NCBI GenBank assembly: GCA_963792875.1
Contig: CAWBXV010000002.1
Location: 248,001 to 312,000, forward strand
DNA length: 64,000 nt
Reading direction: 5' to 3'
Origin: JAHEGP01 sp963792875
Lineage (GTDB): Bacteria; Pseudomonadota; Gammaproteobacteria; Pseudomonadales; JAHEGP01
Notes under the pieces: model-generated
The model's input: the letters and a program-made list of their open reading frames with translations, nothing else
What the model was told of the DNA's origin: nothing
The model's database searches: none
Made by a program: the position numbers and the translations under genes
Shown here: piece after piece, positions 16,286 through 25,436 of the stretch
Layout of the letters: every line of letters begins with the position of its first letter
Numbering within the stretch: the stretch's first letter is position 1

Positions 16286-16658
16286 GGAAGAGTCGTCGTC
16301 GGTGAGGACGACCGCGAGCCAGCCATCAGACCGCGCGAGCCCGTGCCGGGCGCCGCGCCCGCCCGGCACGGCGGCGGCTTGCATCCCCCCCATACCGTTC
16401 AGGCGGCTTGCCGCCGCCGCCCAGTGATGATCGAACCGACACTCCCAGTGCAGTTTTTCTGACAACACGCGCGCAGCGTCGCCACACTGAAACGCCCCCT
16501 CTCCCCAAGGCCGCACCTGCCATTGCTTGATAATGCGCAACTGCTGACGCCGTCGGCAGGCGCCATCCGGCAACCAGAGCGCAAGAGCGCTGGCATATGC
16601 GGCCTACTGAACGATAAACTAAGCCCATACAATAACGTCACCCAAAGGGGGCAAGAAC
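16286..16658. other. panC-acs intergenic region
   Basis: No gene is evident in these 373 bp. The first part contains a 12-bp-arm stem-loop (listed separately). Near acs there is a TACAAT box at about 16628 with a poor -35, then an A-rich stretch CAATAACG and GCAAGAAC just before the acs ATG. Those short A-rich runs could be weak Hfq/Crc sites, which would fit acetate metabolism under CbrAB/Crc control, but they are too short to call. Confidence 0.4.
16341..16371. repeat. Perfect inverted repeat, 12-bp arms, 3' of panC
   Basis: Arms CCGTGCCGGGCG (16341-16352) and CGCCCGGCACGG (16360-16371) flank a 7-nt loop. The structure is very stable but no T-run follows, so it may block 3' exonucleases or act in Rho-dependent termination rather than as an intrinsic terminator. 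I did not find a second copy in this window. Confidence 0.6.
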
Positions 16659-18596
16659 ATGCATGAGATCAAGAACCACCCGGTGCCCGAGTCTTTCAAA
16701 GCGCAAGCCCTGATCGACAATGACCAGTACCTCGCCATGTACAAGCACTCCGTTGAAAACCCGGATGCATTCTGGAGCGAACAGGCTCTCAAGTTCGTGC
16801 AGTGGGACCAACCCTGGAGCAAGGTCTGCGACTATGACCTCAAAGAGGGTCGCGCGATCTGGTTTCAGGACGCAAAGCTCAACGTCAGCACCAACTGCCT
16901 TGACCGCCACCTGGAAACCCGTGGAGACCAGATAGCTATTATCTGGGAAGGCGACGACCCCGCAGAAAGCCGCGCCATCACCTACCGGGAACTCCATCTC
17001 GCCGTCTGCCGCCTCGCCAATGCACTGAAGAGCCGCGGCGTGCGCAAGGGCGACAGAGTCTGTATCTATATGCCGATGATCCCGGAGGCCGCTTACGCCA
17101 TGCTGGCTTGCGCCCGGATCGGGGCCGTTCACTCGATCGTGTTTGGCGGATTCTCTCCCGAGGCGCTCAAGGACCGCATCCTTGACTCCGACTGTCAAAC
17201 CGTCATTACTGCCGATGAAGGCTTGCGGGGCGGGCGCCAGATACCACTGAAGGAAAACGCCGACATCGCGCTGCAGCGCTGCCCGGACGTACATACCTGC
17301 CTGGTGGTCAAACGCACGGGCGGCGATATCGAGTGGAAGGAAGGCCGTGACGTCTGGTATCACGACCTGGTCGATACCATGAGCGACAGCTGTGCGCCGG
17401 AATTAATGGACGCCGAGGACCCGCTGTTCATTCTCTATACCTCAGGCTCTACCGGCAAACCGAAGGGGGTATTGCATACCACCGGCGGCTATCTGCTCGG
17501 CGCGGCCATCACCCACAAATATGTCTTTGACTATCAGGAAGGAGACATCTACTGGTGTACCGCCGATATCGGCTGGATTACCGGGCACTCCTACATTGTT
17601 TACGGGCCGCTGGCCAACGGCGCCATCACCCTGATGTTCGAAGGCGTGCCGACCTATCCCGATGCCTCTCGCTGCTGGCAGGTCATCGATAAACACGACG
17701 TCACGATTTTCTATACGGCGCCCACGGCGATACGCGCGTTGATGGCGCAGGGCGACGATTTCGTCAAGCGGTGTTCACGCAAGAGCCTCAGGCTGCTGGG
17801 CACGGTAGGAGAACCCATCAATCCTGAAGCCTGGGAGTGGTATTATCAGCTCGTCGGTGACAGCCGTTGCCCGATCGTCGACACGTGGTGGCAGACTGAA
17901 ACCGGGGCCATCATGATTACTCCCCTGCCCGGCGCTACCGAACTCAAGCCAGGCTCCGCCACCAGGCCGTTTTTCGGTGTCCAGCCGGTATTGCTCGATG
18001 CCGATGGCAATGAGCTCGAGGGCGCCGTGGAGGGCAACCTCGCTATCAAGGCATCCTGGCCGAGCCAGATACGCAGCGTCTACGGCGATCACCAGCGATT
18101 GATCGATACCTATTTCAGCACCTACCCCGGTTATTATTTCACCGGCGACGGTGCGCGTCGGGACGAGGATGGCTACTATTGGATCACCGGACGCGTGGAC
18201 GACGTACTCAACGTTTCCGGACACCGCATGGGTACCGCCGAAGTCGAATCCGCGCTCGTGCTGCACGATGCCATCGCTGAGGCCGCGGTGGTCGGTTATC
18301 CGCACGACATCAAGGGGCAGGGGATCTACGCCTACGTCACGCCTATGCAGGGCATCGCTCCAAGCGATGAACTGAAGGCTGAATTACTGGCGCTCGTCAC
18401 CAAGGAAATCGGCCCGATCGCCAAACCCGACATTATTCAGTGGGCACCCGGTCTGCCAAAGACCCGTTCGGGCAAGATCATGCGCCGCATTCTGCGCAAG
18501 ATTGCCGCCAACGAACTGGACAGCCTGGGCGATACCAGCACCCTGGCCGACCCCTCGGTGGTGGAAAATCTGATCAACGAACGGCTTAACCGCTGA
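16659..18596 (+). CDS. acs: Acetyl-coenzyme A synthetase
   Basis: Activates acetate to acetyl-CoA through acetyl-AMP. The 645-residue ANL-superfamily enzyme has the P-loop YTSGSTGKPKGVLH (A3), WWQTETGAIMITPLPG (A5), YYFTGDGARRDEDGYYWITGRVDDV (A7-A8, hinge) and TRSGKIMRRILRK near the C-terminus, with the lysine that is acetylated in homologues. Length equals the family norm (about 650). A GGGGG-type ribosome site precedes the ATG. It is monocistronic and ends at a strong terminator. In Pseudomonas an acs gene also sits between the pan and pnp blocks. Confidence 0.96.
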   Translation: MHEIKNHPVPESFKAQALIDNDQYLAMYKHSVENPDAFWSEQALKFVQWDQPWSKVCDYDLKEGRAIWFQDAKLNVSTNCLDRHLETRGDQIAIIWEGDDPAESRAITYRELHLAVCRLANALKSRGVRKGDRVCIYMPMIPEAAYAMLACARIGAVHSIVFGGFSPEALKDRILDSDCQTVITADEGLRGGRQIPLKENADIALQRCPDVHTCLVVKRTGGDIEWKEGRDVWYHDLVDTMSDSCAPELMDAEDPLFILYTSGSTGKPKGVLHTTGGYLLGAAITHKYVFDYQEGDIYWCTADIGWITGHSYIVYGPLANGAITLMFEGVPTYPDASRCWQVIDKHDVTIFYTAPTAIRALMAQGDDFVKRCSRKSLRLLGTVGEPINPEAWEWYYQLVGDSRCPIVDTWWQTETGAIMITPLPGATELKPGSATRPFFGVQPVLLDADGNELEGAVEGNLAIKASWPSQIRSVYGDHQRLIDTYFSTYPGYYFTGDGARRDEDGYYWITGRVDDVLNVSGHRMGTAEVESALVLHDAIAEAAVVGYPHDIKGQGIYAYVTPMQGIAPSDELKAELLALVTKEIGPIAKPDIIQWAPGLPKTRSGKIMRRILRKIAANELDSLGDTSTLADPSVVENLINERLNR

Positions 18597-18606
18597 GCAG
18601 ATGACA

Positions 18607-18645
18607 GCCACAAAAAAGCCCGCGTGATGCGGGCTTTTTTGTGGC
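18607..18645. terminator. Bidirectional intrinsic terminator between acs and pnp
   Basis: A perfect 17-bp-arm inverted repeat with a 5-nt loop (GTGAT at 18624-18628). The GC core GCCCGC/GCGGGC is flanked by A6 and T6, so it works in both directions. It serves the convergent acs (plus) and pnp (minus) transcripts. Confidence 0.93.
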
Positions 18646-18664
18646 TATCCGGCCACGGCTCGGA

Positions 18665-20773
18665 TCATTCCTGCTCCGGCGCCGCCTCCTCCTCGACCTC
18701 TCTCATCGACAATTTGATGCGGCCACGATTATCGACATCCAGCACCTTGACGCGAACATCCTGCCCCTCGGTCAGGTAGTCGGTGACTTTTTCGATGCGC
18801 TCGTTGGCGATCTGGGATATGTGAACGAGCCCGTCCTTACCCGGCAGAATGTTGACGAAAGCACCAAAATCGACGATGCGCGCCACCTTGCCAGTGTACA
18901 CGGCACCAATCTCGGCTTCCGCCGTGATCGATTCGACCTCATCGCGGGCGGCCTGGAGGGCCTCGGCATTGGGAGCATAGATTCGCACCGTGCCGTCGTC
19001 ATCGATATCAATCTGTGCTCCGCTCTTCTCGGTGATCGCACGGATCACTGCGCCACCGGGGCCGATAATTTCCCGGATCTTTTCCTTCTCGACCTTGAGA
19101 GTCGCCATGCGCGGAGCGGTGCTGGACACTTCCGTGCGCGACTCGGCAATGACGCGATTCATTTGAGCGAGGATGTACAGGCGCGCCTTGAGCGCCTGTT
19201 CCAGAGCGCGCTCCATGATCTCCTCGTTGATGCCCTCGATCTTGATGTCCATCTGCAATGCAGTGACACCCGCTGCCGTTCCGGCAACCTTGAAGTCCAT
19301 GTCGCCCAGATGATCTTCGTCGCCGAGGATGTCCGTCAGGATGGAGAATCTGTCGCCTTCCTTGACCAGTCCCATCGCGATGCCTGCCACCGGCGCCTTG
19401 AGAGGCACACCCGCATCCATCATGGCAAGGCTGGCCCCACACACACTCGCCATGGAACTGGAGCCATTGGACTCGGTGATTTCCGACACGATTCGAATGG
19501 TATAGGGAAATGCCTCAGGGCTCGGCAGCACCGCCGCCACACCTCGACGGGCCAGTCGACCATGCCCGATTTCGCGCCGCCCGGTAAAGCCTACCCTTCC
19601 CGCTTCACCAACAGAGTAGGGCGGAAAGTTGTAATGCAGCATGAAGTAGTCTTTGCGCTCCCCCTGCAACGCGTCAATGATCTGCGCATCTCTGGAACTG
19701 CCCAGAGTGGCGACCGCGATCGCCTGCGTTTCGCCCCGGGTGAACAGCGCTGAGCCATGTGTCCTCGGCAGCACGCCGGTCTGCACCAGAATCGGGCGCA
19801 CAGTCTGATTGTCCCGACCGTCGATCCGCGCCTCCCCATTGAGAATGCGCTGGCGCACCAGTTTGCTCTCAAGCTTCTTGAAGCAGTCCTTGAAGACGTC
19901 AGCCGACACCTCGGCACCGCCTGCCTGCAATTCCGCCAGCGCGCCGGCCTTGATCTCCGTAAGCCGTGCATGTCGCGCCATCTTGTCGGTGATGCGATAA
20001 GCGTCACCGATGGCAGCGCCGTAGCCGCTCGCCAGCGACCCGGACAAGCGCTGCTGAGCTTCGTCCTCAACCGGGACTTCCCAGCGCGGCTTGCCGACTT
20101 CGTCCGCAAGCTCTTTGATCGCCTGAATCGCCACCTGCATCTCTTGCTGCGCGAACAGCACGGCACCCAGCATCTGATCCTCGGTCAATTCTTTGGCTTC
20201 CGACTCTACCATGAGCACCGCATGCTCGGTGCCGGCCACCACCATGTCGAGCAGCGAACTGTCGAGTTGCCCGAACGTCGGGTTCAGCAGATAGCCGTCT
20301 TGTGCAGTAAAGCCAACACGTGCGGCAGCGATCGGGCCGTTGAACGGGATGCCGGAAATTGCCAGCGCCGCCGACGTGCCGATCATGGCGATAATATCCG
20401 GGTCAACCTCGGGCTGGGCTGACAGCACCGTCACGATGACCTGGACTTCATTCTTGAAGCCCTCGGGAAACAGCGGTCGGATCGGGCGGTCGATCAGGCG
20501 CGACGTGAGCGTTTCCTTCTCGCTGGGTCGCCCCTCACGTTTGAAGAAGCCACCCGGAATGCGCCCTGCGGCGTAGGCTTTCTCCTGGTAGTGCACCGCG
20601 AGCGGGAAAAAGTCCTGCCCCGGCTTGGCCGTGCGCTCGCCGACAACAGTGGCCAATACCACCGTATCGTCCATACTGGCCAGCACTGCACCAGTCGCCT
20701 GCCGTGCCACGCGCCCCGTTTCCAAGGTTACGGCGTGATTACCGTATCTGAACTTTTTAATGACGGGATTCAC
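18665..20773 (-). CDS. pnp: Polyribonucleotide nucleotidyltransferase (PNPase)
   Basis: A 3'-5' phosphorolytic exoribonuclease and degradosome component. The 702-residue protein has two RNase PH domains (about 1-210 and 310-545, with RPIRPLFPEGFKNEVQV and the GDxDFK-type active-site loop LGDMDFKVAGT). The KH domain follows (IREIIGPGGAVIRAI), then an S1 domain (GAVYTGKVARIVDFGAFV). I start at the GTG at 20771-20773: homology begins there (VNPVIKKFRYGNHAVTLETG) and GGAGG lies 8 nt upstream. A longer frame to 20845 encodes non-homologous sequence. It is downstream of rpsO, with a hairpin between them. Confidence 0.95.
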   Translation of the reverse strand: MNPVIKKFRYGNHAVTLETGRVARQATGAVLASMDDTVVLATVVGERTAKPGQDFFPLAVHYQEKAYAAGRIPGGFFKREGRPSEKETLTSRLIDRPIRPLFPEGFKNEVQVIVTVLSAQPEVDPDIIAMIGTSAALAISGIPFNGPIAAARVGFTAQDGYLLNPTFGQLDSSLLDMVVAGTEHAVLMVESEAKELTEDQMLGAVLFAQQEMQVAIQAIKELADEVGKPRWEVPVEDEAQQRLSGSLASGYGAAIGDAYRITDKMARHARLTEIKAGALAELQAGGAEVSADVFKDCFKKLESKLVRQRILNGEARIDGRDNQTVRPILVQTGVLPRTHGSALFTRGETQAIAVATLGSSRDAQIIDALQGERKDYFMLHYNFPPYSVGEAGRVGFTGRREIGHGRLARRGVAAVLPSPEAFPYTIRIVSEITESNGSSSMASVCGASLAMMDAGVPLKAPVAGIAMGLVKEGDRFSILTDILGDEDHLGDMDFKVAGTAAGVTALQMDIKIEGINEEIMERALEQALKARLYILAQMNRVIAESRTEVSSTAPRMATLKVEKEKIREIIGPGGAVIRAITEKSGAQIDIDDDGTVRIYAPNAEALQAARDEVESITAEAEIGAVYTGKVARIVDFGAFVNILPGKDGLVHISQIANERIEKVTDYLTEGQDVRVKVLDVDNRGRIKLSMREVEEEAAPEQE

Positions 20774-20803
20774 AAATGTTGCCTCCAACAAAATGGATGT
20801 TCT

Positions 20804-20839
20804 GGCGCGCCCTCGCTGCTGCGAGCGGACAGGCGCGCC
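20804..20839 (-). promoter_or_regulatory. rpsO-pnp intergenic hairpin (possible RNase III/autoregulation site)
   Basis: Outer arms GGCGCGCC (20804-20811 and 20832-20839, self-complementary) enclose an inner stem CTCGC/GCGAG with loop TGCT (plus-strand reading). The pnp leader of E. coli has a long hairpin cut by RNase III that lets PNPase repress its own synthesis. The position here is equivalent and no T-tract follows, so this is not a plain terminator. The function is inferred. Confidence 0.5.
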
Positions 20840-20848
20840 ATACATGAA

Positions 20849-21118
20849 TTAGCGACGTAACCCGAGGCGCGCAATCAACTCAGCGTAGCGGTTGCCGTCC
20901 TTGCGCTTGAGATAGTCGAGCAGTTTGCGGCGCTGGTTGACCATGCGAATGAGTCCGCGACGGGAATGATGATCCTTGGCGTGCCCCTTGAAGTGGGCCT
21001 GCAACTTGTTGATATTGGCGCTCAGCAGCGCCACCTGCACTTCCGGCGAGCCGGTATCGCCCTCGCCCTGCCGATAGTCTTTGACAATCGCGGATTTTTC
21101 CTGCGCAGATAAAGCCAT
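20849..21118 (-). CDS. rpsO: 30S ribosomal protein S15
   Basis: An 89-residue primary 16S rRNA-binding protein of the 30S platform. The sequence MALSAQEKSAIVKDYRQ, GDTGSPEVQVALLSANI, HFKGHAKDHHSRRGL and LLDYLKRKDGNRYAELI is the full family pattern at the exact family length. A GAGGAG ribosome site precedes the ATG at 21116-21118. It sits 58 bp after truB and 75 bp before pnp in one minus-strand transcription unit. Confidence 0.97.
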   Translation of the reverse strand: MALSAQEKSAIVKDYRQGEGDTGSPEVQVALLSANINKLQAHFKGHAKDHHSRRGLIRMVNQRRKLLDYLKRKDGNRYAELIARLGLRR

Positions 21119-21176
21119 GATTAACTCCTCAAGAATATGCGTAGAAAGATAAAACCACCGAGCCATCCGCGCATAC

Positions 21177-22115
21177 TTACAGATGGGGTGATCTGGCGAC
21201 AACCAGTCGCCGCGGTGCCAGGCGACCATCATCGATGACCTCGCCAACACCGAGAAATTCTCCAGATTCAAGCCTGACTCTGACCGGGCCAACCAGCGGC
21301 GCATTCGGCACGAGCACGGGCTGCCCTTGACCAAAATAATGGGCGCTCACCTCGGGCATGCGGACTTCTGGCATATCCGTCAACCCGCTGTCGATGGGCA
21401 TCAGCAACGCGTTCAGTTCAGTAAACCGCCGCTCCTGCGCCAATCGCTCAATCTGCTCCAGCGCCACACAATGCGCCAGCGTGAACGGCCCTGCCGCCGT
21501 TCGGCGCAACTGCGCCACGTGCGCCCCACAACCGAGGCGCTGGCCGATCTCCTCGGCCAGCGATCGCACATAAGTACCCTTTGAACAACGGATTTTCACT
21601 TCGACGGTGGCACGCATGCCAGGCTCGAAAGCAAGCAGCTCGAATGCGTGTATCTTAACCCGCCGCGCCGCGCGCTCTACCTCAATGCCGTCACGCGCCA
21701 GTTCATACAACGGTCTGCCACGATGCTTGAGCGCCGAATACATCGATGGAACCTGGTCGATCTCACCTCTGAAGTCATCGAGTAGCACTTCCAGCGCCTG
21801 CCGATCAATCGCCGAGGCATCGCAGGTCTGCACGACGACGCCATCGGCATCGCCGGTGGTCGTTGCCACACCCAGAACAAAGGTGCTGAGATAGCCTTTG
21901 TCGGCGTCGAGCAGGTATTGGGAAAACTTCGTCGCCTCGCCAAAACACAATGGCAGCACACCTGTCGCCAGCGGGTCGAGGCTGCCGGTATGACCCGCCT
22001 TTGCCGCATACAGTGCAGACTTTACCGCCTGGAGCGTCGCATTGGAGGTCCGCCCCGCAGGCTTATCCACCACCAGCACGCCATCAATGGGCCTCCCCGG
22101 CCTTCTCCTGGCCAC
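21177..22115 (-). CDS. truB: tRNA pseudouridine(55) synthase
   Basis: Converts U55 in the T-loop of tRNAs to pseudouridine. The 312-residue protein has GVLVVDKPAGRTSN, the catalytic loop AGHTGSLDPLATGVLPLCFGE with Asp47 as nucleophile, and KGTYVRSLAEEIGQRLG. A C-terminal PUA-like region follows (FGQGQPVLVPNA). The start lies 6 bp after the rbfA stop, within the nusA-infB-rbfA-truB-rpsO-pnp operon. Confidence 0.96.
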   Translation of the reverse strand: MARRRPGRPIDGVLVVDKPAGRTSNATLQAVKSALYAAKAGHTGSLDPLATGVLPLCFGEATKFSQYLLDADKGYLSTFVLGVATTTGDADGVVVQTCDASAIDRQALEVLLDDFRGEIDQVPSMYSALKHRGRPLYELARDGIEVERAARRVKIHAFELLAFEPGMRATVEVKIRCSKGTYVRSLAEEIGQRLGCGAHVAQLRRTAAGPFTLAHCVALEQIERLAQERRFTELNALLMPIDSGLTDMPEVRMPEVSAHYFGQGQPVLVPNAPLVGPVRVRLESGEFLGVGEVIDDGRLAPRRLVVARSPHL

Positions 22116-22121
22116 CGCAGC

Positions 22122-22514
22122 TCATCCCACCTCGTCGTCGTTGTGGCCGATAGCGCGATCGCGAGCAACGGCCTCATCGATCAACGATGACAAGTGTCTG
22201 CCACGCGACACGCTGTCGTCGTAAACAAAATGCAGCTTGGGCGTGGTACGCATGGTGCTGCCGCGGGCGACCTTGCTTCGCAGAAAGCCCGCGGCATCAT
22301 TCAGCACTGCCAGGCTATCGCTCGCCTGTTGCTCATCATCCTTGCCCATCACGGTGACAAAGACTTTGGCGTGGGCGAGGTCCCGGCTGACCTCGACATC
22401 ATTGACCATCACCATGCCCACCCTGGGATCACGCATCTCCAATTGAATCAGCTGTGCTAGCTCACGCCGCAGAAAATCTGCAACCCGCTGTGTGCGACCG
22501 ACCTCTCTCGCCAT
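22122..22514 (-). CDS. rbfA: 30S ribosome-binding factor A
   Basis: A 130-residue KH-like protein that binds the 30S subunit during 16S 5'-end maturation and in cold adaptation. It begins MAREVGRTQRVADFLRREL and continues LIQLEMRDPRVGMVMVNDVEVS and HAKVFVTVMG, followed by LRSKVARGSTMRTTPKLHFVYD. These are the diagnostic RbfA blocks, at a normal length. It is packed between infB (9 bp upstream) and truB (6 bp downstream). Confidence 0.95.
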   Translation of the reverse strand: MAREVGRTQRVADFLRRELAQLIQLEMRDPRVGMVMVNDVEVSRDLAHAKVFVTVMGKDDEQQASDSLAVLNDAAGFLRSKVARGSTMRTTPKLHFVYDDSVSRGRHLSSLIDEAVARDRAIGHNDDEVG

Positions 22515-22523
22515 TGTCGAGCC

Positions 22524-25403
22524 CTATAGCGTCCGCGCGACTTCGTGAGTTTCAAATACCTCGATCTTGTCACCCACTCTGACATCGTTGTAATTGCGCA
22601 CACCGATACCGCACTCAAAGCCAGCCCTCACTTCGCCAACGTCGTCTTTGAAGCGGCGCAAAGATTCGAGTTCGCCCTGATAGATCACGACGTCGTTGCG
22701 GAGCACGCGAATCGGCCTGTTGCGGGCAACCACACCTTCGGTAACCATGCAACCCGCCACCGCGCCGAATTTGGGCGAACGGAACACATCGCGTACGTCG
22801 GCGATACCGACTATCTGCTCGCGCAGTTCAGGTGCCAGCATGCCCGAAAGAGCCTGCTTCACGTCGTCAATGAGATCGTAAATCACGCTGTAATAGCGCA
22901 GATCGACGCCCTCTGTCTCCGCCAGTCGGCGCGCCGAACTGTCTGCGCGGACATTGAAACCGAACACAACGGCCCCGGAAGTGATCGCGAGGTTGATATC
23001 GGTCTCAGCGATACCACCCACACCGTCGGAGATCACGTTGACGTGGACTTCTTCATTGCCCATTTCACCCAGCGCGGTAACAAGGGCCTCCAATGAGCCA
23101 CGCACATCCGCCTTGAGCACGACATTGAGAACCTTCTTCTCGCCTGCCGCCATGCCGCTGAAAAGGCTGTCCAGCTTGGCAGCATGTTGACGCGCCATGC
23201 GGGTTTCTCTGGTCTTCTCCGCCCTGAAGCTGGCGACCTCGCGGGCACGCTTTTCACTCTCGACCACAGCAAAATTCTCACCCGCGTCGGGAGTCCCGTC
23301 GAGACCGAGAATCTGCACGGGAATCGAGGGCGTGGCCTGGCTTATCGCGTTGCCGTTTTCATCCAGCATGGCCCTTACCCGGCCGTAGTTGACACCAGCC
23401 AGCAGGATATCCCCCTGCCGCAAGGTACCGCTCTGCACCAGCACCGAAGCGACCGGGCCGCGCCCCTTATCCAAGCGCGACTCGAGCACCAGGCCCTTTG
23501 CCGGGACGTCTTCAGGTGCCTGTAATTCGAGGATTTCGGCCTGCAGCAGTATCGCATCGAGCAGTGAATCGATGCCTTCTCCAGTATGAGCCGACACGTA
23601 GGCGAACTGCGTGTCTCCGCCCCAGGCCTCGGCGATGACACCTCTGCCGGCCAGCTCGTTCTGCACACGCTCAGGGTCGGAGCCTTCCTTGTCGATTTTG
23701 TTGACGGCCACCACCAGCGGCACCCCTGCGGCCCGGGCATGCTTGATGGCCTCTTCGGTCTGAGGCATCACGCCGTCGTCGGCAGCAACGACCAAAACTA
23801 CAATATCCGTACTCTTGGCGCCCCGAGCCCGCATCGCGGTGAAGGCCGCGTGTCCGGGCGTATCCAGAAACGTGACCATCCCGTGACCAGTTTCAACATG
23901 ATACGCACCGATGTGCTGGGTAATGCCGCCAGCCTCTCCCGAGGCGACCCTAGCCTTACGGATGTAGTCCAGCAAGGACGTCTTGCCGTGATCGACATGG
24001 CCCATCACTGTGACCACCGGCGCCCTCGCTTTGAGGTCGCCGACGTGATCCAGACTTTCCTCCAACCGTTCCTCGATTTCGTTGGCGCTGACGAGTTTCA
24101 CACGGTGGCCGAACTCCTCGACGATCAGGCTCGCCGTATCCTGGTCCAGGGGCTGATTAATGGTCGCCATTGTCCCCATCTTGATGAGTGACTTGATGAC
24201 GGCGCCCGCCTTGACTGCCAGGCGCTGGGCGAGGTCGCCCACGGTAATGGCTTCAGGCACTTCTATTTCGAGGACTTTCTTCTCAACTGGCATCTCAAAT
24301 CCGTGTTTGGCGTGTTCAGGGTGCATGGCCTTTTTGCCCTTGCGGCGCTGCCCCCTGCCCAATACGCCTTCGACCTCTTCCTCGTATTCATCAGATATGG
24401 CGACATTGGCTGAATGCGGCTTGGAGCGCGCCAATTGGTCGCCCTTCTGGCGCAGACCAGGGGCTTTACGTGGCCGCCGCTCATCTTCCAGCCCCAGAGG
24501 CTTTTGCTTTTTCCTCTTACCAAGGGCTTTTTTGGCGTCGTCCTTTTCCGACACCGCCGCCGCGCCCCGGGTGGGCTTAGCGCTATCGGTCGCGGCCTCG
24601 CGTCCCTCCGCCGGCTTGTTCTGATCCTCTTCGCGCTGCCTTTTCGCGAGCAGCACTGCTTCATGCCGCTTGCGCTCTTCTTCCTGCTCGCGTTGACGCC
24701 GCTCCGCCGCCGCCCTGCGGATCATTTCGGGGTCGATCTCGTCCGACCTGGGGGCGGGTGTGACTGCTGTCACCCCGGTAACCGGCTCGGCAGCCGTGAT
24801 GGGGGCTTCCTGAGCTGGCTCCGCTACCGCTGATGCCTCAGGCTGAATCGCCTCCGCTACCGGCGCAACACCTGGCGCCGGCACTTCGGCTTCTTCTCCG
24901 CCTGCGACCTCATCCAGGGTCACCGCGACTTCGGCCTCAGCAACGGGCGGCTCTTCGCTCGCTTCAGACGCAGCCACCTCGGCGACCAGCGAATCCTCAG
25001 CGACATCGATCGGCCGGATCTCGACATCAGGCGTCGCATGCTCCGCAGCGTCCACCTGCTCATCCAGTTCCTGGGCAGTCAGTTCGGGCTCCAGCAGCGG
25101 GTCTCGCTTGACGTACGTGCGCTTTTTCCTGACTTCGACACTGACTTTTTTCTTACCCTGCGCCTTGGGCGCAGTCAATGTGCTGATGGTCTTGCGCTTC
25201 AGCGTGATGCGCCTGGGGCTGCCGGCAGTGGACGTGTCCCCATGGCTGCTCTTGAGGTGACGCAGCAACACAACCTTGTCTGCTTCCGAAACGATCTGCT
25301 CAGCACTTACTTGATCAAGGCCCGCTTCTTTCATCTGCTTCAGCAGACGCTCCACCGGTGTTCCGACAACTTTAGCCAGTTCTGCCACTGTCACTTCTGA
25401 CAT
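22524..25403 (-). CDS. infB: Translation initiation factor IF-2
   Basis: A GTPase that brings fMet-tRNA to the 30S subunit. At 959 residues it is slightly longer than E. coli IF-2 (890). The N-terminal IF2_N domain (1-55, VTVAELAKVVGTPVERLLKQM) is followed by a long Ala/Glu/Pro-rich linker (about 100-340). A second IF2_N-like repeat (VPEAITVGDLAQRLAVKAGAV), the G domain (GHVDHGKTSLLDYI, DTPGHAAF, NKIDK) and the beta-barrel/C2 domains complete it. Internal start sites for shorter isoforms, as in E. coli, are possible but not resolved. It lies 33 bp after nusA. Confidence 0.96.
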   Translation of the reverse strand: MSEVTVAELAKVVGTPVERLLKQMKEAGLDQVSAEQIVSEADKVVLLRHLKSSHGDTSTAGSPRRITLKRKTISTLTAPKAQGKKKVSVEVRKKRTYVKRDPLLEPELTAQELDEQVDAAEHATPDVEIRPIDVAEDSLVAEVAASEASEEPPVAEAEVAVTLDEVAGGEEAEVPAPGVAPVAEAIQPEASAVAEPAQEAPITAAEPVTGVTAVTPAPRSDEIDPEMIRRAAAERRQREQEEERKRHEAVLLAKRQREEDQNKPAEGREAATDSAKPTRGAAAVSEKDDAKKALGKRKKQKPLGLEDERRPRKAPGLRQKGDQLARSKPHSANVAISDEYEEEVEGVLGRGQRRKGKKAMHPEHAKHGFEMPVEKKVLEIEVPEAITVGDLAQRLAVKAGAVIKSLIKMGTMATINQPLDQDTASLIVEEFGHRVKLVSANEIEERLEESLDHVGDLKARAPVVTVMGHVDHGKTSLLDYIRKARVASGEAGGITQHIGAYHVETGHGMVTFLDTPGHAAFTAMRARGAKSTDIVVLVVAADDGVMPQTEEAIKHARAAGVPLVVAVNKIDKEGSDPERVQNELAGRGVIAEAWGGDTQFAYVSAHTGEGIDSLLDAILLQAEILELQAPEDVPAKGLVLESRLDKGRGPVASVLVQSGTLRQGDILLAGVNYGRVRAMLDENGNAISQATPSIPVQILGLDGTPDAGENFAVVESEKRAREVASFRAEKTRETRMARQHAAKLDSLFSGMAAGEKKVLNVVLKADVRGSLEALVTALGEMGNEEVHVNVISDGVGGIAETDINLAITSGAVVFGFNVRADSSARRLAETEGVDLRYYSVIYDLIDDVKQALSGMLAPELREQIVGIADVRDVFRSPKFGAVAGCMVTEGVVARNRPIRVLRNDVVIYQGELESLRRFKDDVGEVRAGFECGIGVRNYNDVRVGDKIEVFETHEVARTL

Positions 25404-25436
25404 GAAATCTCTCCTATTACCGCTCGTCTCTATAGG

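Noticed and set aside
18641..19753. Plus-strand frame of 370 codons over pnp
   Set aside because: A shadow of PNPase, starting within the bidirectional terminator; no homology-like pattern.
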